Of a DNA stretch of 62,135 nucleotides, positions 43,132-51,544 are shown piece by piece. The position numbers were made by a program, and so were the translations under genes. The stretch is taken from the NCBI GenBank assembly GCA_023422565.1, contig JAFAGR010000043.1, positions 1 through 62,135 on the forward strand. The letters run 5' to 3'. Position 1 is the first letter of the stretch; each line of letters opens with the position of its first letter. Under the pieces are notes generated by a model, which saw only the letters and a program-made list of their open reading frames with translations, was not told the origin of the DNA and made no database searches. Source of the DNA: Bacteroidota bacterium (GTDB lineage: Bacteria; Bacteroidota; Bacteroidia; Chitinophagales; Chitinophagaceae).

Positions 43132-44439
43132 TTAATCTATTCTTTCGATGCGGGCCCCCAATGCATTAAGCCTTTTATCGATGTATTGATAACCGCGGTC
43201 TATCTGCTCAATGTTTTGAATTGTACTTTTTCCATTTGCGCTTAAAGCAGCAATAAGCAAGGCAACACCGGCGCGAATATCAGGAGAGGTCATGTTAATA
43301 CCACGCAGAGGCTTCTTTCTGTCCATTCCTATCACCACGGCACGGTGAGGATCACATAGAATGATCTGCGCACCCATTTCAATTAGTTTATCTACAAAAA
43401 ACAACCTGCTCTCAAACATTTTCTGGTGAATGAGTACACTGCCGCTTGCCTGAATGGCCGTAACCAAAACTATACTCAGCAGATCAGGCGTAAAGCCCGG
43501 CCAGGGGTGGTCGTAAATGCTAAGGACACCGCCGTCAAGAAACTTTTTTATCTCATAATGATCCTGTGCCGGCAAAATGATATCATCATTTCTAAACTGC
43601 ATTTCAATACCAAGCTGCGCAAATTTTTCAGGGATCATCCCGAGGTCGGCAATGCCCGCATTCTTGATGGTGATGTGGCTTTGCGTCATTGCGGCAAGGC
43701 CTATAAAACTTCCCACTTCTATCATGTCTGCAAGCAGGCGATGTGAAGTGCCTTTAAGTTCCGGCACGCCGTGAATTACCAAAAGATTACTTGATATACC
43801 TTCAATTCTTGCACCCATTGCATTCAGCATTTTGCAAAGCTGCTGCAGGTAAGGTTCACAGGCTGCATTGTAAATGGTGGTTGTGCCCTCTGCAAGCGCG
43901 GCAGCCATAACAATGTTTGCCGTTCCCGTTACACTTGGTTCGTCAAGTAACATGGAACTTCCTTTCAATCCTGAAGTTTCCAAAACAAAAAAGCCGCTGC
44001 CCTCGTCATATTTAAATTCGGCGCCAAGCTTTTCCAAACCGATAATATGCGTATCCACCCGCCTGCGCCCGATCTTATCTCCGCCCGGTTTTGGCAGGTA
44101 TGCTTTTTTAAAACGTGCAAGCAAGGGGCCTGCGAGCATAACGGAGCCGCGTAAACGCGCACTTTGCCGGTGAAATTCTTCGCTTATCAAATAATCAATA
44201 TTAACGTCATCGGCGGTGAAGCGGTAGGTGCCCACATCCACACGCTCAACTTTTACATTAAGATCGCGAAGAAGGTCTATGAGAAGATTCACATCCAGTA
44301 TATCCGGAATATTGCTGATGGTAACAGGCCGCGCCGTGAGCAAAACTGCAGATATCACCTGCAGTGCTTCATTTTTGGCTCCTTGCGGAGTTATCTCTCC
44401 CGAAAGGTTTATGCCGCCCTGTACTTCAAATATTGCCAT
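43132..44439 (-). CDS. murA: UDP-GlcNAc 1-carboxyvinyltransferase MurA (Asp in place of active-site Cys)
   Basis: The product (435 residues) catalyses the first committed step of peptidoglycan synthesis, joining phosphoenolpyruvate to UDP-GlcNAc. The EPT fold motifs are present (PQGAKNEAL, then PKPGGDKIGRRRVDTH). The residue equivalent to E. coli Cys115 is Asp121. Enzymes with Asp there are known in several groups, remain active, and are insensitive to fosfomycin. A terminator upstream (44472-44503) separates this gene from DUF4290, so it heads its own unit with gmk. Confidence 0.95.
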   Translation of the reverse strand: MAIFEVQGGINLSGEITPQGAKNEALQVISAVLLTARPVTISNIPDILDVNLLIDLLRDLNVKVERVDVGTYRFTADDVNIDYLISEEFHRQSARLRGSVMLAGPLLARFKKAYLPKPGGDKIGRRRVDTHIIGLEKLGAEFKYDEGSGFFVLETSGLKGSSMLLDEPSVTGTANIVMAAALAEGTTTIYNAACEPYLQQLCKMLNAMGARIEGISSNLLVIHGVPELKGTSHRLLADMIEVGSFIGLAAMTQSHITIKNAGIADLGMIPEKFAQLGIEMQFRNDDIILPAQDHYEIKKFLDGGVLSIYDHPWPGFTPDLLSIVLVTAIQASGSVLIHQKMFESRLFFVDKLIEMGAQIILCDPHRAVVIGMDRKKPLRGINMTSPDIRAGVALLIAALSANGKSTIQNIEQIDRGYQYIDKRLNALGARIERID

Positions 44440-44471
44440 GTGCAGTTAACAATTTTATAATGAGCTGAAAC

Positions 44472-44503
44472 AAAAAAGCCCTTGTCTGGTTAAAGATAAG
44501 GGC
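44472..44503 (-). terminator. Intrinsic terminator after the DUF4290 gene
   Basis: On the minus strand GCCCTT (44503-44498) pairs with AAGGGC (44483-44478), with an inner TCT/AGA continuation, followed by T6. It ends transcripts coming from the GcvH/VanZ/DUF4290 side. Confidence 0.85.
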
Positions 44504-44525
44504 ATAAAGAAATTTGAATTTGTAA

Positions 44526-45248
44526 TTAAAACCTTTTTTTGAAATTCCGGTTTGTATTGCTACGTCCCTGGTTGCCGCCACTGTTACTGCGGTTGCCGTT
44601 TCCTCCACGGTTATCGCGGCCGCCGGTATTTTGCTGCCTGTCCCGCTGGTTATAATTTTTACGGTATTGATTTCTTGCAGGGTAATCGTCAGAATCACTC
44701 CTGTTATCAACCCTGTGTTTCACAAAGGGCTTATTATTAAACTCAAGTTCGCCTTTTGTGATATTGCTTAGTTCATTCTGAATGCTGTCGTCGTGCATAA
44801 GCTCCTTGTGCCAGTTGCTGTATGTCAGCTTCATATAATAGGCAATCGCATTCGCGAAACCTTGTTTTTTTTCCGGATTTTCTTCTTTTAATGCCTTGTC
44901 AATAACCACTTCAATGTTTTTCCCGAGATGGTTGAACTTCGGGTAACGCTTCGGATAAGGCAGTGTTTTTGGTTTAGCCTTTAAAGTTTCCCGTGTGGGG
45001 ATCGGGTAGGGACTGTCCACATCAAGTTTAAAATCGCTTATCAAAAAAAGATGATCCCACAACTTATGCCTGAAATCTTCTACGTTTTTTAGGTGAGGGT
45101 TTAAAAAGCCCATGAGTTCAATAACCGCATATGCATTTTTCTGCCTTTCCGCACGGTCTTCAATTGTGAGAAGATGTTTTACCATTTTCTGAATATGCCG
45201 GCCATATTCCTTCATTACCAACTGGCTTCTCGTAGTGTTGTATTCCAT
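44526..45248 (-). CDS. DUF4290 protein with Arg/Gly/Asn-rich tail
   Basis: The product (240 residues) has a helical DUF4290 domain (about 1-180) found across Bacteroidota, with no known function. The last ~55 residues are disordered and rich in Arg, Gly, Asn and Gln (NRSDSDD, QRDRQQN, GGRDNRGGNG). Such RG-type tails often bind RNA. It is soluble, without a signal peptide. It is followed by the terminator at 44472. Confidence 0.88.
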   Translation of the reverse strand: MEYNTTRSQLVMKEYGRHIQKMVKHLLTIEDRAERQKNAYAVIELMGFLNPHLKNVEDFRHKLWDHLFLISDFKLDVDSPYPIPTRETLKAKPKTLPYPKRYPKFNHLGKNIEVVIDKALKEENPEKKQGFANAIAYYMKLTYSNWHKELMHDDSIQNELSNITKGELEFNNKPFVKHRVDNRSDSDDYPARNQYRKNYNQRDRQQNTGGRDNRGGNGNRSNSGGNQGRSNTNRNFKKRF

Positions 45249-45299
45249 ATATATATCAGCAAAAGTAACTTAAAATTGGAGGAAACAAGCTGTAAACGG

Positions 45300-45686
45300 C
45301 TACCGGGCTGCATTTATTTTACGCATCTTCCTGTTAAAATAAAATCCGGCCAGCAGGGCTCCGGCAGAGTCAGCTGCCCAATCCCATAAATCAAAGCTTC
45401 GCCCTTTCACTACAGCATCCTGTAAAAATTCTGTAGCGAGCCCCCACGCACTGGTTAAAATAACGATGAGTGCCACCATTTTGCCGGCATTTTTTGCCCG
45501 GGCCGAGGTTTGGAGCATCGGTTTCATAAACAGATACGCAAGCATTCCAAACAATGCGGCATGCACCCACTTATCAAACTGGATCTTTTTTAACCAATTA
45601 TCCGTTTTGGGAAATTCACTGCCCGGTATGGCCAGCAACAACATCACGAAAAAAAACCAGGCAATGCCTGGCAGATATTTTTTCAT
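45300..45686 (-). CDS. VanZ-family membrane protein
   Basis: The product (128 residues) has four membrane helices and the VanZ pattern, with charged residues between helices (WLKKIQFDKWVHAALFGMLAYL) and GLATEFLQ. VanZ was first tied to teicoplanin resistance, but single family members in Bacteroidota have unclear roles. It is 15 bases after gcvH. Confidence 0.88.
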   Translation of the reverse strand: MKKYLPGIAWFFFVMLLLAIPGSEFPKTDNWLKKIQFDKWVHAALFGMLAYLFMKPMLQTSARAKNAGKMVALIVILTSAWGLATEFLQDAVVKGRSFDLWDWAADSAGALLAGFYFNRKMRKINAAR

Positions 45687-45701
45687 TCCCGGTATCTTTT
45701 A

Positions 45702-46079
45702 TTAGCCAACAAGATCCTGATAAGCTTTTGCATCCATAAGCCCATCATAATCGGAAGGATTATTCACCGTCATCTTCACCATCCAGCCCTGCCCGTATGG
45801 GTCGCTGTTTACCAGTTCCGGGTTAGCTTCCAGCGCGGGATTTACTTCATTGATGGTTCCGCCAAGCGGCAAGAAAAGGTCGCTCACGGTTTTAACGGCT
45901 TCCACTGTGCCGAAAACTTCTTCTGCGTTAAAAGATTTTCCCTTCGCGTTAATATCAACAAACACGATATCGCCCAATTCTTTTTGCGCAAAATCAGTGA
46001 TTCCGATGGTGGCCACATTTCCTTCAAGAGAAACCCATTCGTGGTCTTTTGTGTAGCGAAGATTTTCAGGATAATTCAT
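45702..46079 (-). CDS. gcvH: Glycine cleavage system H protein GcvH
   Basis: The product (125 residues) carries the lipoyl group on Lys63 in GTVEAVKTVSD. It shuttles aminomethyl groups between GcvP, GcvT and GcvL. None of these partner genes is nearby, so gcvH is unlinked here, a common state in Bacteroidota. It may also serve lipoyl relay. Confidence 0.95.
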   Translation of the reverse strand: MNYPENLRYTKDHEWVSLEGNVATIGITDFAQKELGDIVFVDINAKGKSFNAEEVFGTVEAVKTVSDLFLPLGGTINEVNPALEANPELVNSDPYGQGWMVKMTVNNPSDYDGLMDAKAYQDLVG

Positions 46080-46126
46080 GAAATGATTTTTAAGCTTTGA
46101 GTTTGCAATTTAGGGAAAAGCGGGTG

Positions 46127-46801
46127 TTATTTGACCGGTTCCATTTTCATGCTGATGTCTTTTAAAGGCCGGTCTCTTGGATCACGCTGCGCCATTATTA
46201 TTTTGTCTATTACCTCCATACCGCTTTCCACCTCGCCAAACACGGTATAATTCATATCGAGCATTGGCGTGCCACCGATCGTTTTGTAAATATTCCGTTG
46301 CTCAGGCGTATATTTTATCCCGAGCCGTGCTTCCATCATATCGAGTTCTGCATCAGAAATAATTTTTCCCTGCACAAGATAGAATTGGCACGCGCTGCTC
46401 GCTTTTTCGGGATTATTGTCCCGCGCTGCAGCAAGCGCACCTTTCTTGTGAACGAGTGCCGGGTTAAATTCAGCCGGAATGCGCTGCATATCTCCGCCGC
46501 CCATTCCTAACATGGCGCCGGGTTGCGCGTTTTTACTTTGCGGGTCGCCACCCTGTATCATAAAGTTGGGGATGATGCGATGAAAGAGAAGACTGTCGTA
46601 AAAGCCCTGCTCAACCAGCTTCATGAAATTGTTGCTGTGCAACGGAGTTTCTTTGTACAGGCGAAGCACCACAATTCCCGAATCGGTTGTTAGTTTAACC
46701 CGCATGTCTTTATCAGTAGCGGGAGAGGCAGCTGTATGATGTTGCGCTGAGGCAAAAAAGGCGGACACGCAAAACAATGCGCCGAGTGCGATCGATCTCA
46801 T
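46127..46801 (-). CDS. Periplasmic cyclophilin-type peptidyl-prolyl isomerase
   Basis: The product (224 residues) has a signal peptide (near FASAQ) and a cyclophilin domain with FHRIIPNFMIQGGDP and the GGGDMQRIPAEF segment. Between QFYLVQG and NYTVFGEV an insertion of about 30 residues departs from E. coli PpiA. Its role is in folding of exported proteins. It overlaps no gene and starts 2 bases from the end of the small conserved protein upstream. Confidence 0.92.
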   Translation of the reverse strand: MRSIALGALFCVSAFFASAQHHTAASPATDKDMRVKLTTDSGIVVLRLYKETPLHSNNFMKLVEQGFYDSLLFHRIIPNFMIQGGDPQSKNAQPGAMLGMGGGDMQRIPAEFNPALVHKKGALAAARDNNPEKASSACQFYLVQGKIISDAELDMMEARLGIKYTPEQRNIYKTIGGTPMLDMNYTVFGEVESGMEVIDKIIMAQRDPRDRPLKDISMKMEPVK

Positions 46802-46803
46802 AA

Positions 46804-47154
46804 TTAAATAAATTCCTGTGATTGAAAATAAAGTAAGATATGGTCTTTTAAAAAATTCTCCTGTTCAAATAAATTAAAAGGCGGAAGTGGTTTTGCGAGC
46901 GAAAAATGCGGCCAGCCTTCATCATCATCCCCATTATATATATAATAGCCGCTTTGGCCCAAAACCGTGCATACGGCAATGTGCATCAGGTCCTGCTTCT
47001 GCTCTTTTGAAAATTCCTGCGGCCCCTGCCCCAGTTCCTGAACGCCGATCAGCAGTAAAACCCCGTTCATATCGGGTTTGATCCCAAACTTTTCCTTAAG
47101 CTTTATCCGAAGTTTTAGCCATCGCACCTGTAGGTCTTCCGCCGCGTGTTCCAT
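46804..47154 (-). CDS. Conserved small protein of unknown function
   Basis: The product (116 residues) is predicted helical and soluble, rich in Glu, Lys and Leu, with a SLAKPLPPFNLFEQENFLKDH C-terminal part. I do not recognise a named family. It has its own box TAATTTTG just 4 bases before the ATG, and is divergent from serS. The following cyclophilin gene starts 2 bases after its stop, so the two should be co-transcribed. Confidence 0.8.
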   Translation of the reverse strand: MEHAAEDLQVRWLKLRIKLKEKFGIKPDMNGVLLLIGVQELGQGPQEFSKEQKQDLMHIAVCTVLGQSGYYIYNGDDDEGWPHFSLAKPLPPFNLFEQENFLKDHILLYFQSQEFI

Positions 47155-47158
47155 GCCG

Positions 47159-47166
47159 CAAAATTA
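47159..47166 (-). promoter_or_regulatory. -7 promoter box TAATTTTG, 4 bases before the start codon
   Basis: On the minus strand the box runs 47166 to 47159 and the ATG is at 47154. This is the third gene in the window with exactly four bases between box and start. Confidence 0.6.
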
Positions 47167-47186
47167 ATGATTATGCGTTTGAGGAG

Positions 47187-47194
47187 TATATTTG
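47187..47194 (+). promoter_or_regulatory. -7 promoter box TATATTTG for serS
   Basis: The sequence fits TAnnTTTG and is 28 bases before the serS ATG. It is 20 bases from the divergent box at 47159-47166, so the two units share a compact control region. Confidence 0.6.
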
Positions 47195-47222
47195 CGCCCT
47201 TAATGATTTTCAAAAATTCAGC

Positions 47223-48497
47223 ATGTTACAGGTTAGTTTTATAAGGCAGCAACCGGATTTTGTAAAAGAAAGGCTGGCATTCAGAAATTTTTCACGGCCT
47301 GAACTGGTTGATGAAATACTACGGATAGACGAAAACCTGAGGAAGAAAAAACTTTCTTCTGAAACCTTTCAGGCCTCCATCAACAGCATTTCAAAGGAGG
47401 TAGGCATGTTGATGGCAAAGGGAGATAAAGAGGTGGCTGAAAATAAAAAGGCGGAAGTTTCTTCGCTAAAAGACAAACTGGCTCTTGAGAAAGAGGAGGT
47501 GAATGAGCTGGAAGAATCCCTTCTGAATATTTTACTGCAACTTCCAAACATTCCCAATTCAAATGTTCCCGCAGGCAAAACGGCGGAAGACAATGAAGAA
47601 ATTCAACGCGGGGGAATTATTCCTGAACTTTTCCCAAATGCCAAACCACATTGGGACCTGATCCGGGATTATGACCTTATCAATTTTGAAACAGGCGTGA
47701 AGCTTACCGGTAGCGGTTTTCCCGTTTATAAAGGAAAAGGAGCAAAACTGCAGCGCGCACTTATACAGTATTTCCTGGATTATAATGCAGAGGCGGGTTA
47801 CACCGAATACATTCCGCCTTTGATGGTGAATGAAGACACTGCTTACGGCACGGGTCAATTGCCGGACAAGGAGGGGCAGATGTATCATATTACGGCAGAC
47901 GGATTTTACATGATTCCCACTGCTGAAGTACCGGTAACAAATATATACCGTGGCGAAATTGTGAGGAACGAAGACCTTCCGGTGAAGATGACGGCATACA
48001 CTCCATGCTTTCGAAGAGAGGCGGGAAGTTTTGGTGCAGACGTTCGCGGGTTGAACCGCGTTCACCAGTTCGACAAAGTGGAGATCATTCAACTTGTTGA
48101 GCCGTCAAAAAGTTATGAGGTGTTGGAAGAAATGGTGAATCATGTAGAGCGGCTGCTGCAATTTCTGGAACTGCCTTATCGCATACTCCGTTTATGCGGA
48201 GGAGATATGGGCTTTACATCAGCGCTTACTTATGATTTTGAAGTATACAGCGCTGCCCAGAAAAAGTGGCTGGAAGTGAGTTCTGTCAGCAACTTCGAAA
48301 CTTTTCAAACCAACCGGATGAAGATCCGCTATAAAGATGAAACTGGAAAAACGCAACTCCTTCATTCGCTGAATGGTTCCTCACTCGCGCTTCCGCGGAT
48401 CATGGCTGCACTGCTGGAAAATAATCAGCAGGAAAATTCTATAAAGTTGCCAAAGGTTCTTCACGGATATTTTGGTGCACCGGAGGTAAGAATTTAG
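47223..48497 (+). CDS. serS: Seryl-tRNA synthetase SerS
   Basis: The product (424 residues) charges tRNA-Ser. The N-terminal long coiled-coil arm (about 30-105) grips the tRNA. The class II core has motif 2 CFRREAGSFGADVRGL (a run kept short here) and motif 3 near GSSLALPRIMAALLENNQ. Length fits bacterial SerS. It is monocistronic, ending in the repeat-bearing gap at 48498. Confidence 0.96.
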   Translation: MLQVSFIRQQPDFVKERLAFRNFSRPELVDEILRIDENLRKKKLSSETFQASINSISKEVGMLMAKGDKEVAENKKAEVSSLKDKLALEKEEVNELEESLLNILLQLPNIPNSNVPAGKTAEDNEEIQRGGIIPELFPNAKPHWDLIRDYDLINFETGVKLTGSGFPVYKGKGAKLQRALIQYFLDYNAEAGYTEYIPPLMVNEDTAYGTGQLPDKEGQMYHITADGFYMIPTAEVPVTNIYRGEIVRNEDLPVKMTAYTPCFRREAGSFGADVRGLNRVHQFDKVEIIQLVEPSKSYEVLEEMVNHVERLLQFLELPYRILRLCGGDMGFTSALTYDFEVYSAAQKKWLEVSSVSNFETFQTNRMKIRYKDETGKTQLLHSLNGSSLALPRIMAALLENNQQENSIKLPKVLHGYFGAPEVRI

Positions 48498-48585
48498 TTT
48501 GTAGTTCCTGGTTCGTAGTTATTGTTTTCCGCGGAAAATGCTAATCTGTTACTACTTTAAAATCCCTGCACTTTGGCTATGGATG

Positions 48586-48693
48586 TCACAAAGTTCCACA
48601 GAGAAGAATAATAGGTCCACAAAGCGTTTCCGGCATTTTGAAAATTATACGCTCTCCGTATAACTCCGGGATCTCTTAGTGGAACTTCGTGGC
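48586..48693. repeat. Degenerate dispersed intergenic repeat, copy 2 (imperfect hairpin)
   Basis: The left arm TCACAAAGTTCCACAGAG (48586-48603) and right arm CTTAGTGGAACTTCGTGG (48675-48692) are reverse complements at 14 of 18 positions. Related words (GGTCCACAAAGC) lie between them. The right arm recurs in degenerate form at 15253-15271. No coding potential is seen. Confidence 0.55.
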
Positions 48694-48768
48694 CAGATCC
48701 TGATCCTTTTTCCTTTTTTTATCAGGGATTAAATTTCTTTTAACTTAATTAATCTCACCTTTATTGCC

Positions 48769-50238
48769 ATGACCAATCGCAGAAAGAACCAGCATTTATT
48801 ATGGCGTGCAGGCTTCGGGCCCATTGCTGAGAATTCCGCACAGCTGGATGATACAGACACCCGCGAGTTGTGGAAGCTGTTGGTGAGCACCTCAGAAAAA
48901 ATGCCGGATAAAATAGAAGTTGCAGAAAATCTTATCGACGGCTTTTTCAAAGGTGTTTCTGATGTGGTTGCGATAAAGAAAATTGAAAGGGAGCAGAAAG
49001 CGGCTATTTCGCAAAAGGCGATAGAAATGAGAAAACGTTCAGGGGCGGATCTAAAAAGCCTGAACAATATCTGGCTTGGTAAAATGATAAACAGTAAGGC
49101 GCAGCTCCGTGAAAAGATGAGCCTCTTTTGGCATGGCCACTTTGCATGCCGCGTGATCAACGGTTACTTTCAGCAGGAACTTTTACATGATATTCGGTCT
49201 TATTCGCTTGGAAGTTTTCGGGACTTGTTGCGCGCAGTGAGTAAGAGCCCCGCCATGGTGCAATACCTTAACAACCTGCAAAACCGTAAACAGCATCCCA
49301 ATGAAAATTTTGCCCGCGAAGTGATGGAGTTGTTTACGCTGGGCCGTGGAAATTATACGGAGGAAGATGTGAAGGAAGCTGCGCGCGCGTTTACGGGCTG
49401 GTCTATTGATATAAGGAGCGAGTTTGCTATTAAACCCTCACTTCATGATGATGGTGTAAAAACATTTATGGGAAAGACCGGCAGATTTGACGGTGATGAT
49501 ATTCTGGATATAATTCTTGAACAAAAACAAACGGCAAAATTTATCACCTCGAAAGTTTACCGCTTTTTTGTAAACGAGAAAATTGATGATGGCCATGTAC
49601 AATGGCTGGCTGAAAGATTTTACCAGGGTGGATATAACATCCTGAGCTTGATGAACGACATTTTTCTGTCTGATTGGTTTTATAACAAGGAGAACGTTGG
49701 AACAAGGGTTAAGGGACCCGTAGAATATCTCGCGGGCATCAGGCGCTTCCTTCCAATGGAACTGGAGAACGAAAACATCCAATTGCTTTATCAAAAAATA
49801 CTTGGCCAGGTGCTGTTTTATCCGCCAAACGTGGCCGGCTGGGCGGGCGGAAAAAACTGGATCGACAGCAGCACATTGATGGTGCGGCTCCAGATACCGC
49901 GAATTCTTGCTGTTAACGATGACATAAGCCTGACTGCAAAATCAGATGATGATGTAGAAATGGGGAAAGGGGATGAGGCGATGAAAGGCAAAATGAAAAG
50001 TGCCGCCTTTATCTCGCGTGCAGGTTCGGCAGATATTAACTGGGAACCTGTGATCAGGATATTTGAATCAACCTTACGGGAAGGGTTACACGAAAAAATA
50101 GTTTCATGCCTGCTTCAAACGGAAAGCCGAATAGATGGTAATTTACTGGCCTCCTATTCTGACCGCACGGGAAGAGAGGCTTTTATAAAAAGCCAGGTGA
50201 TCCAGCTAATGAGTACGCCGGAATACCAGCTGGCATAA
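48769..50238 (+). CDS. DUF1800-family protein
   Basis: The product (489 residues) carries the DUF1800 core (HLLWRAGFGP near the start; REKMSLFWHGHFA, NENFAREVMELFTLG, AARAFTGW). DUF1800 genes commonly precede a DUF1501 gene, as here. It has no clear signal peptide. The function is not established. A low-complexity Asp/Lys/Gly insert (around residues 395-410) marks a variable loop. Confidence 0.88.
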   Translation: MTNRRKNQHLLWRAGFGPIAENSAQLDDTDTRELWKLLVSTSEKMPDKIEVAENLIDGFFKGVSDVVAIKKIEREQKAAISQKAIEMRKRSGADLKSLNNIWLGKMINSKAQLREKMSLFWHGHFACRVINGYFQQELLHDIRSYSLGSFRDLLRAVSKSPAMVQYLNNLQNRKQHPNENFAREVMELFTLGRGNYTEEDVKEAARAFTGWSIDIRSEFAIKPSLHDDGVKTFMGKTGRFDGDDILDIILEQKQTAKFITSKVYRFFVNEKIDDGHVQWLAERFYQGGYNILSLMNDIFLSDWFYNKENVGTRVKGPVEYLAGIRRFLPMELENENIQLLYQKILGQVLFYPPNVAGWAGGKNWIDSSTLMVRLQIPRILAVNDDISLTAKSDDDVEMGKGDEAMKGKMKSAAFISRAGSADINWEPVIRIFESTLREGLHEKIVSCLLQTESRIDGNLLASYSDRTGREAFIKSQVIQLMSTPEYQLA

Positions 50239-50260
50239 TGAATACTTCAAAGATGACCTC

Positions 50261-51454
50261 ATGCTTATAAAACGCCGCACATTTTTACAAACAGGATCAC
50301 TGGCCACGGCATCGCTCATGCTGCCGAAATTTTTGAAGGCTTTTGAGCAAAGAGCTCTTGTGCCGGCCGGTAATAAAGCATTGGTAGTAATTCAGTTTAG
50401 CGGCGGTAATGACGGGCTGAATACAGTGATACCGGTCACCAATGATATCTATTACAGCAACCGTCCGAAAATTGGAATCACCAAAGAAAAGGCTCACGTT
50501 CTTGAAACCGATTTCGCACTTCACCCGGAGCTTACTCACCTGAAAGCCTTATACGAAGAAGGAAACCTTTCTATTTTGAACAGTGTAGGTTACCCGAACC
50601 CCGATCGTTCCCATTTCAGAAGTATGGACATATGGCAAAGTGCAAGCGATGCGAAAGAATATTTAAGTACAGGTTGGCTGGGCCGATACCTTGACGCACA
50701 ATGCAAAGGATGCGATAAACCAACCCAGGCTCTTGAAATTGACGATGTGCTAAGCCTTGCATTAAAAGGTGAAGAACAAAAAGGTTTGGCTTTTAAAAAT
50801 GCGGGAAAACTGTTTTCATCGAGTTCGGAAAAGTTTTTTAAAGATATCAGCAACAAACACGCGCCTGCAGAAGAAACGGTTGATTACTTGTATAAAACCA
50901 TGAGTGCCACACTTAGCAGCGCCGAATACATTTACAGGCAAAGTATGCTGCACCCAAGCGGCTCGCTTTATCCTTCAACGAAAACTGGCAAGAGCCTTAA
51001 AACTATTGCATCGCTTATTCTGTCCGATATCAATACAAGAGTGTACTATCTTTCCATCGGAAGTTTTGATACACATACAAACCAGGAAAATCAACAGAAC
51101 AGGCTGTTTAAAGAACTTAACGCAGCTCTCGAGGTTTTTACCAATGATCTCAAAAAACACAACCGCTTTGATGATGTTTTGATAATGACCTTTTCTGAAT
51201 TTGGAAGAAGAGTGAAACAAAATGCAAGCAATGGAACCGACCATGGTACGGCAAACAGCATGTTTTTTATGGGAGGTGGTTTAAAAAGAAAGGGCTTGCT
51301 GAACGAACTTCCCAACCTCGCCGATCTTGCGGGTGGAGATCTGAAACACCATGTAGATTTTAAAAGCGTGTATGCCACGGTGTTAAAAAAATGGCTTGAT
51401 GCTGATGACCGCTTGATTTTGGGAAAGCAATACGATCTTCTGGATTTTGTCTAG
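50261..51454 (+). CDS. DUF1501-family protein with twin-arginine-like leader
   Basis: The product (397 residues) starts with KRRTFLQTGSLATASLMLP, a Tat-like twin-Arg leader, so it is probably exported folded. The body is DUF1501, distantly related to sulfatase/alkaline-phosphatase-type folds (GGNDGLNTVIP, GSFDTHTNQ, TFSEFGRR, DHGTANSMFFMGG). It is 22 bases after the DUF1800 gene and is its usual partner. The two occur together across many phyla, function unknown. Confidence 0.9.
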   Translation: MLIKRRTFLQTGSLATASLMLPKFLKAFEQRALVPAGNKALVVIQFSGGNDGLNTVIPVTNDIYYSNRPKIGITKEKAHVLETDFALHPELTHLKALYEEGNLSILNSVGYPNPDRSHFRSMDIWQSASDAKEYLSTGWLGRYLDAQCKGCDKPTQALEIDDVLSLALKGEEQKGLAFKNAGKLFSSSSEKFFKDISNKHAPAEETVDYLYKTMSATLSSAEYIYRQSMLHPSGSLYPSTKTGKSLKTIASLILSDINTRVYYLSIGSFDTHTNQENQQNRLFKELNAALEVFTNDLKKHNRFDDVLIMTFSEFGRRVKQNASNGTDHGTANSMFFMGGGLKRKGLLNELPNLADLAGGDLKHHVDFKSVYATVLKKWLDADDRLILGKQYDLLDFV

Positions 51455-51544
51455 TTTACCATTATCCAATTTTCATAAAAGTTTGCAATAGTCGATCCGG
51501 CGTTTTACTTTGGTGAATGTAAGTTCCTTCATCAAAATAACAGC

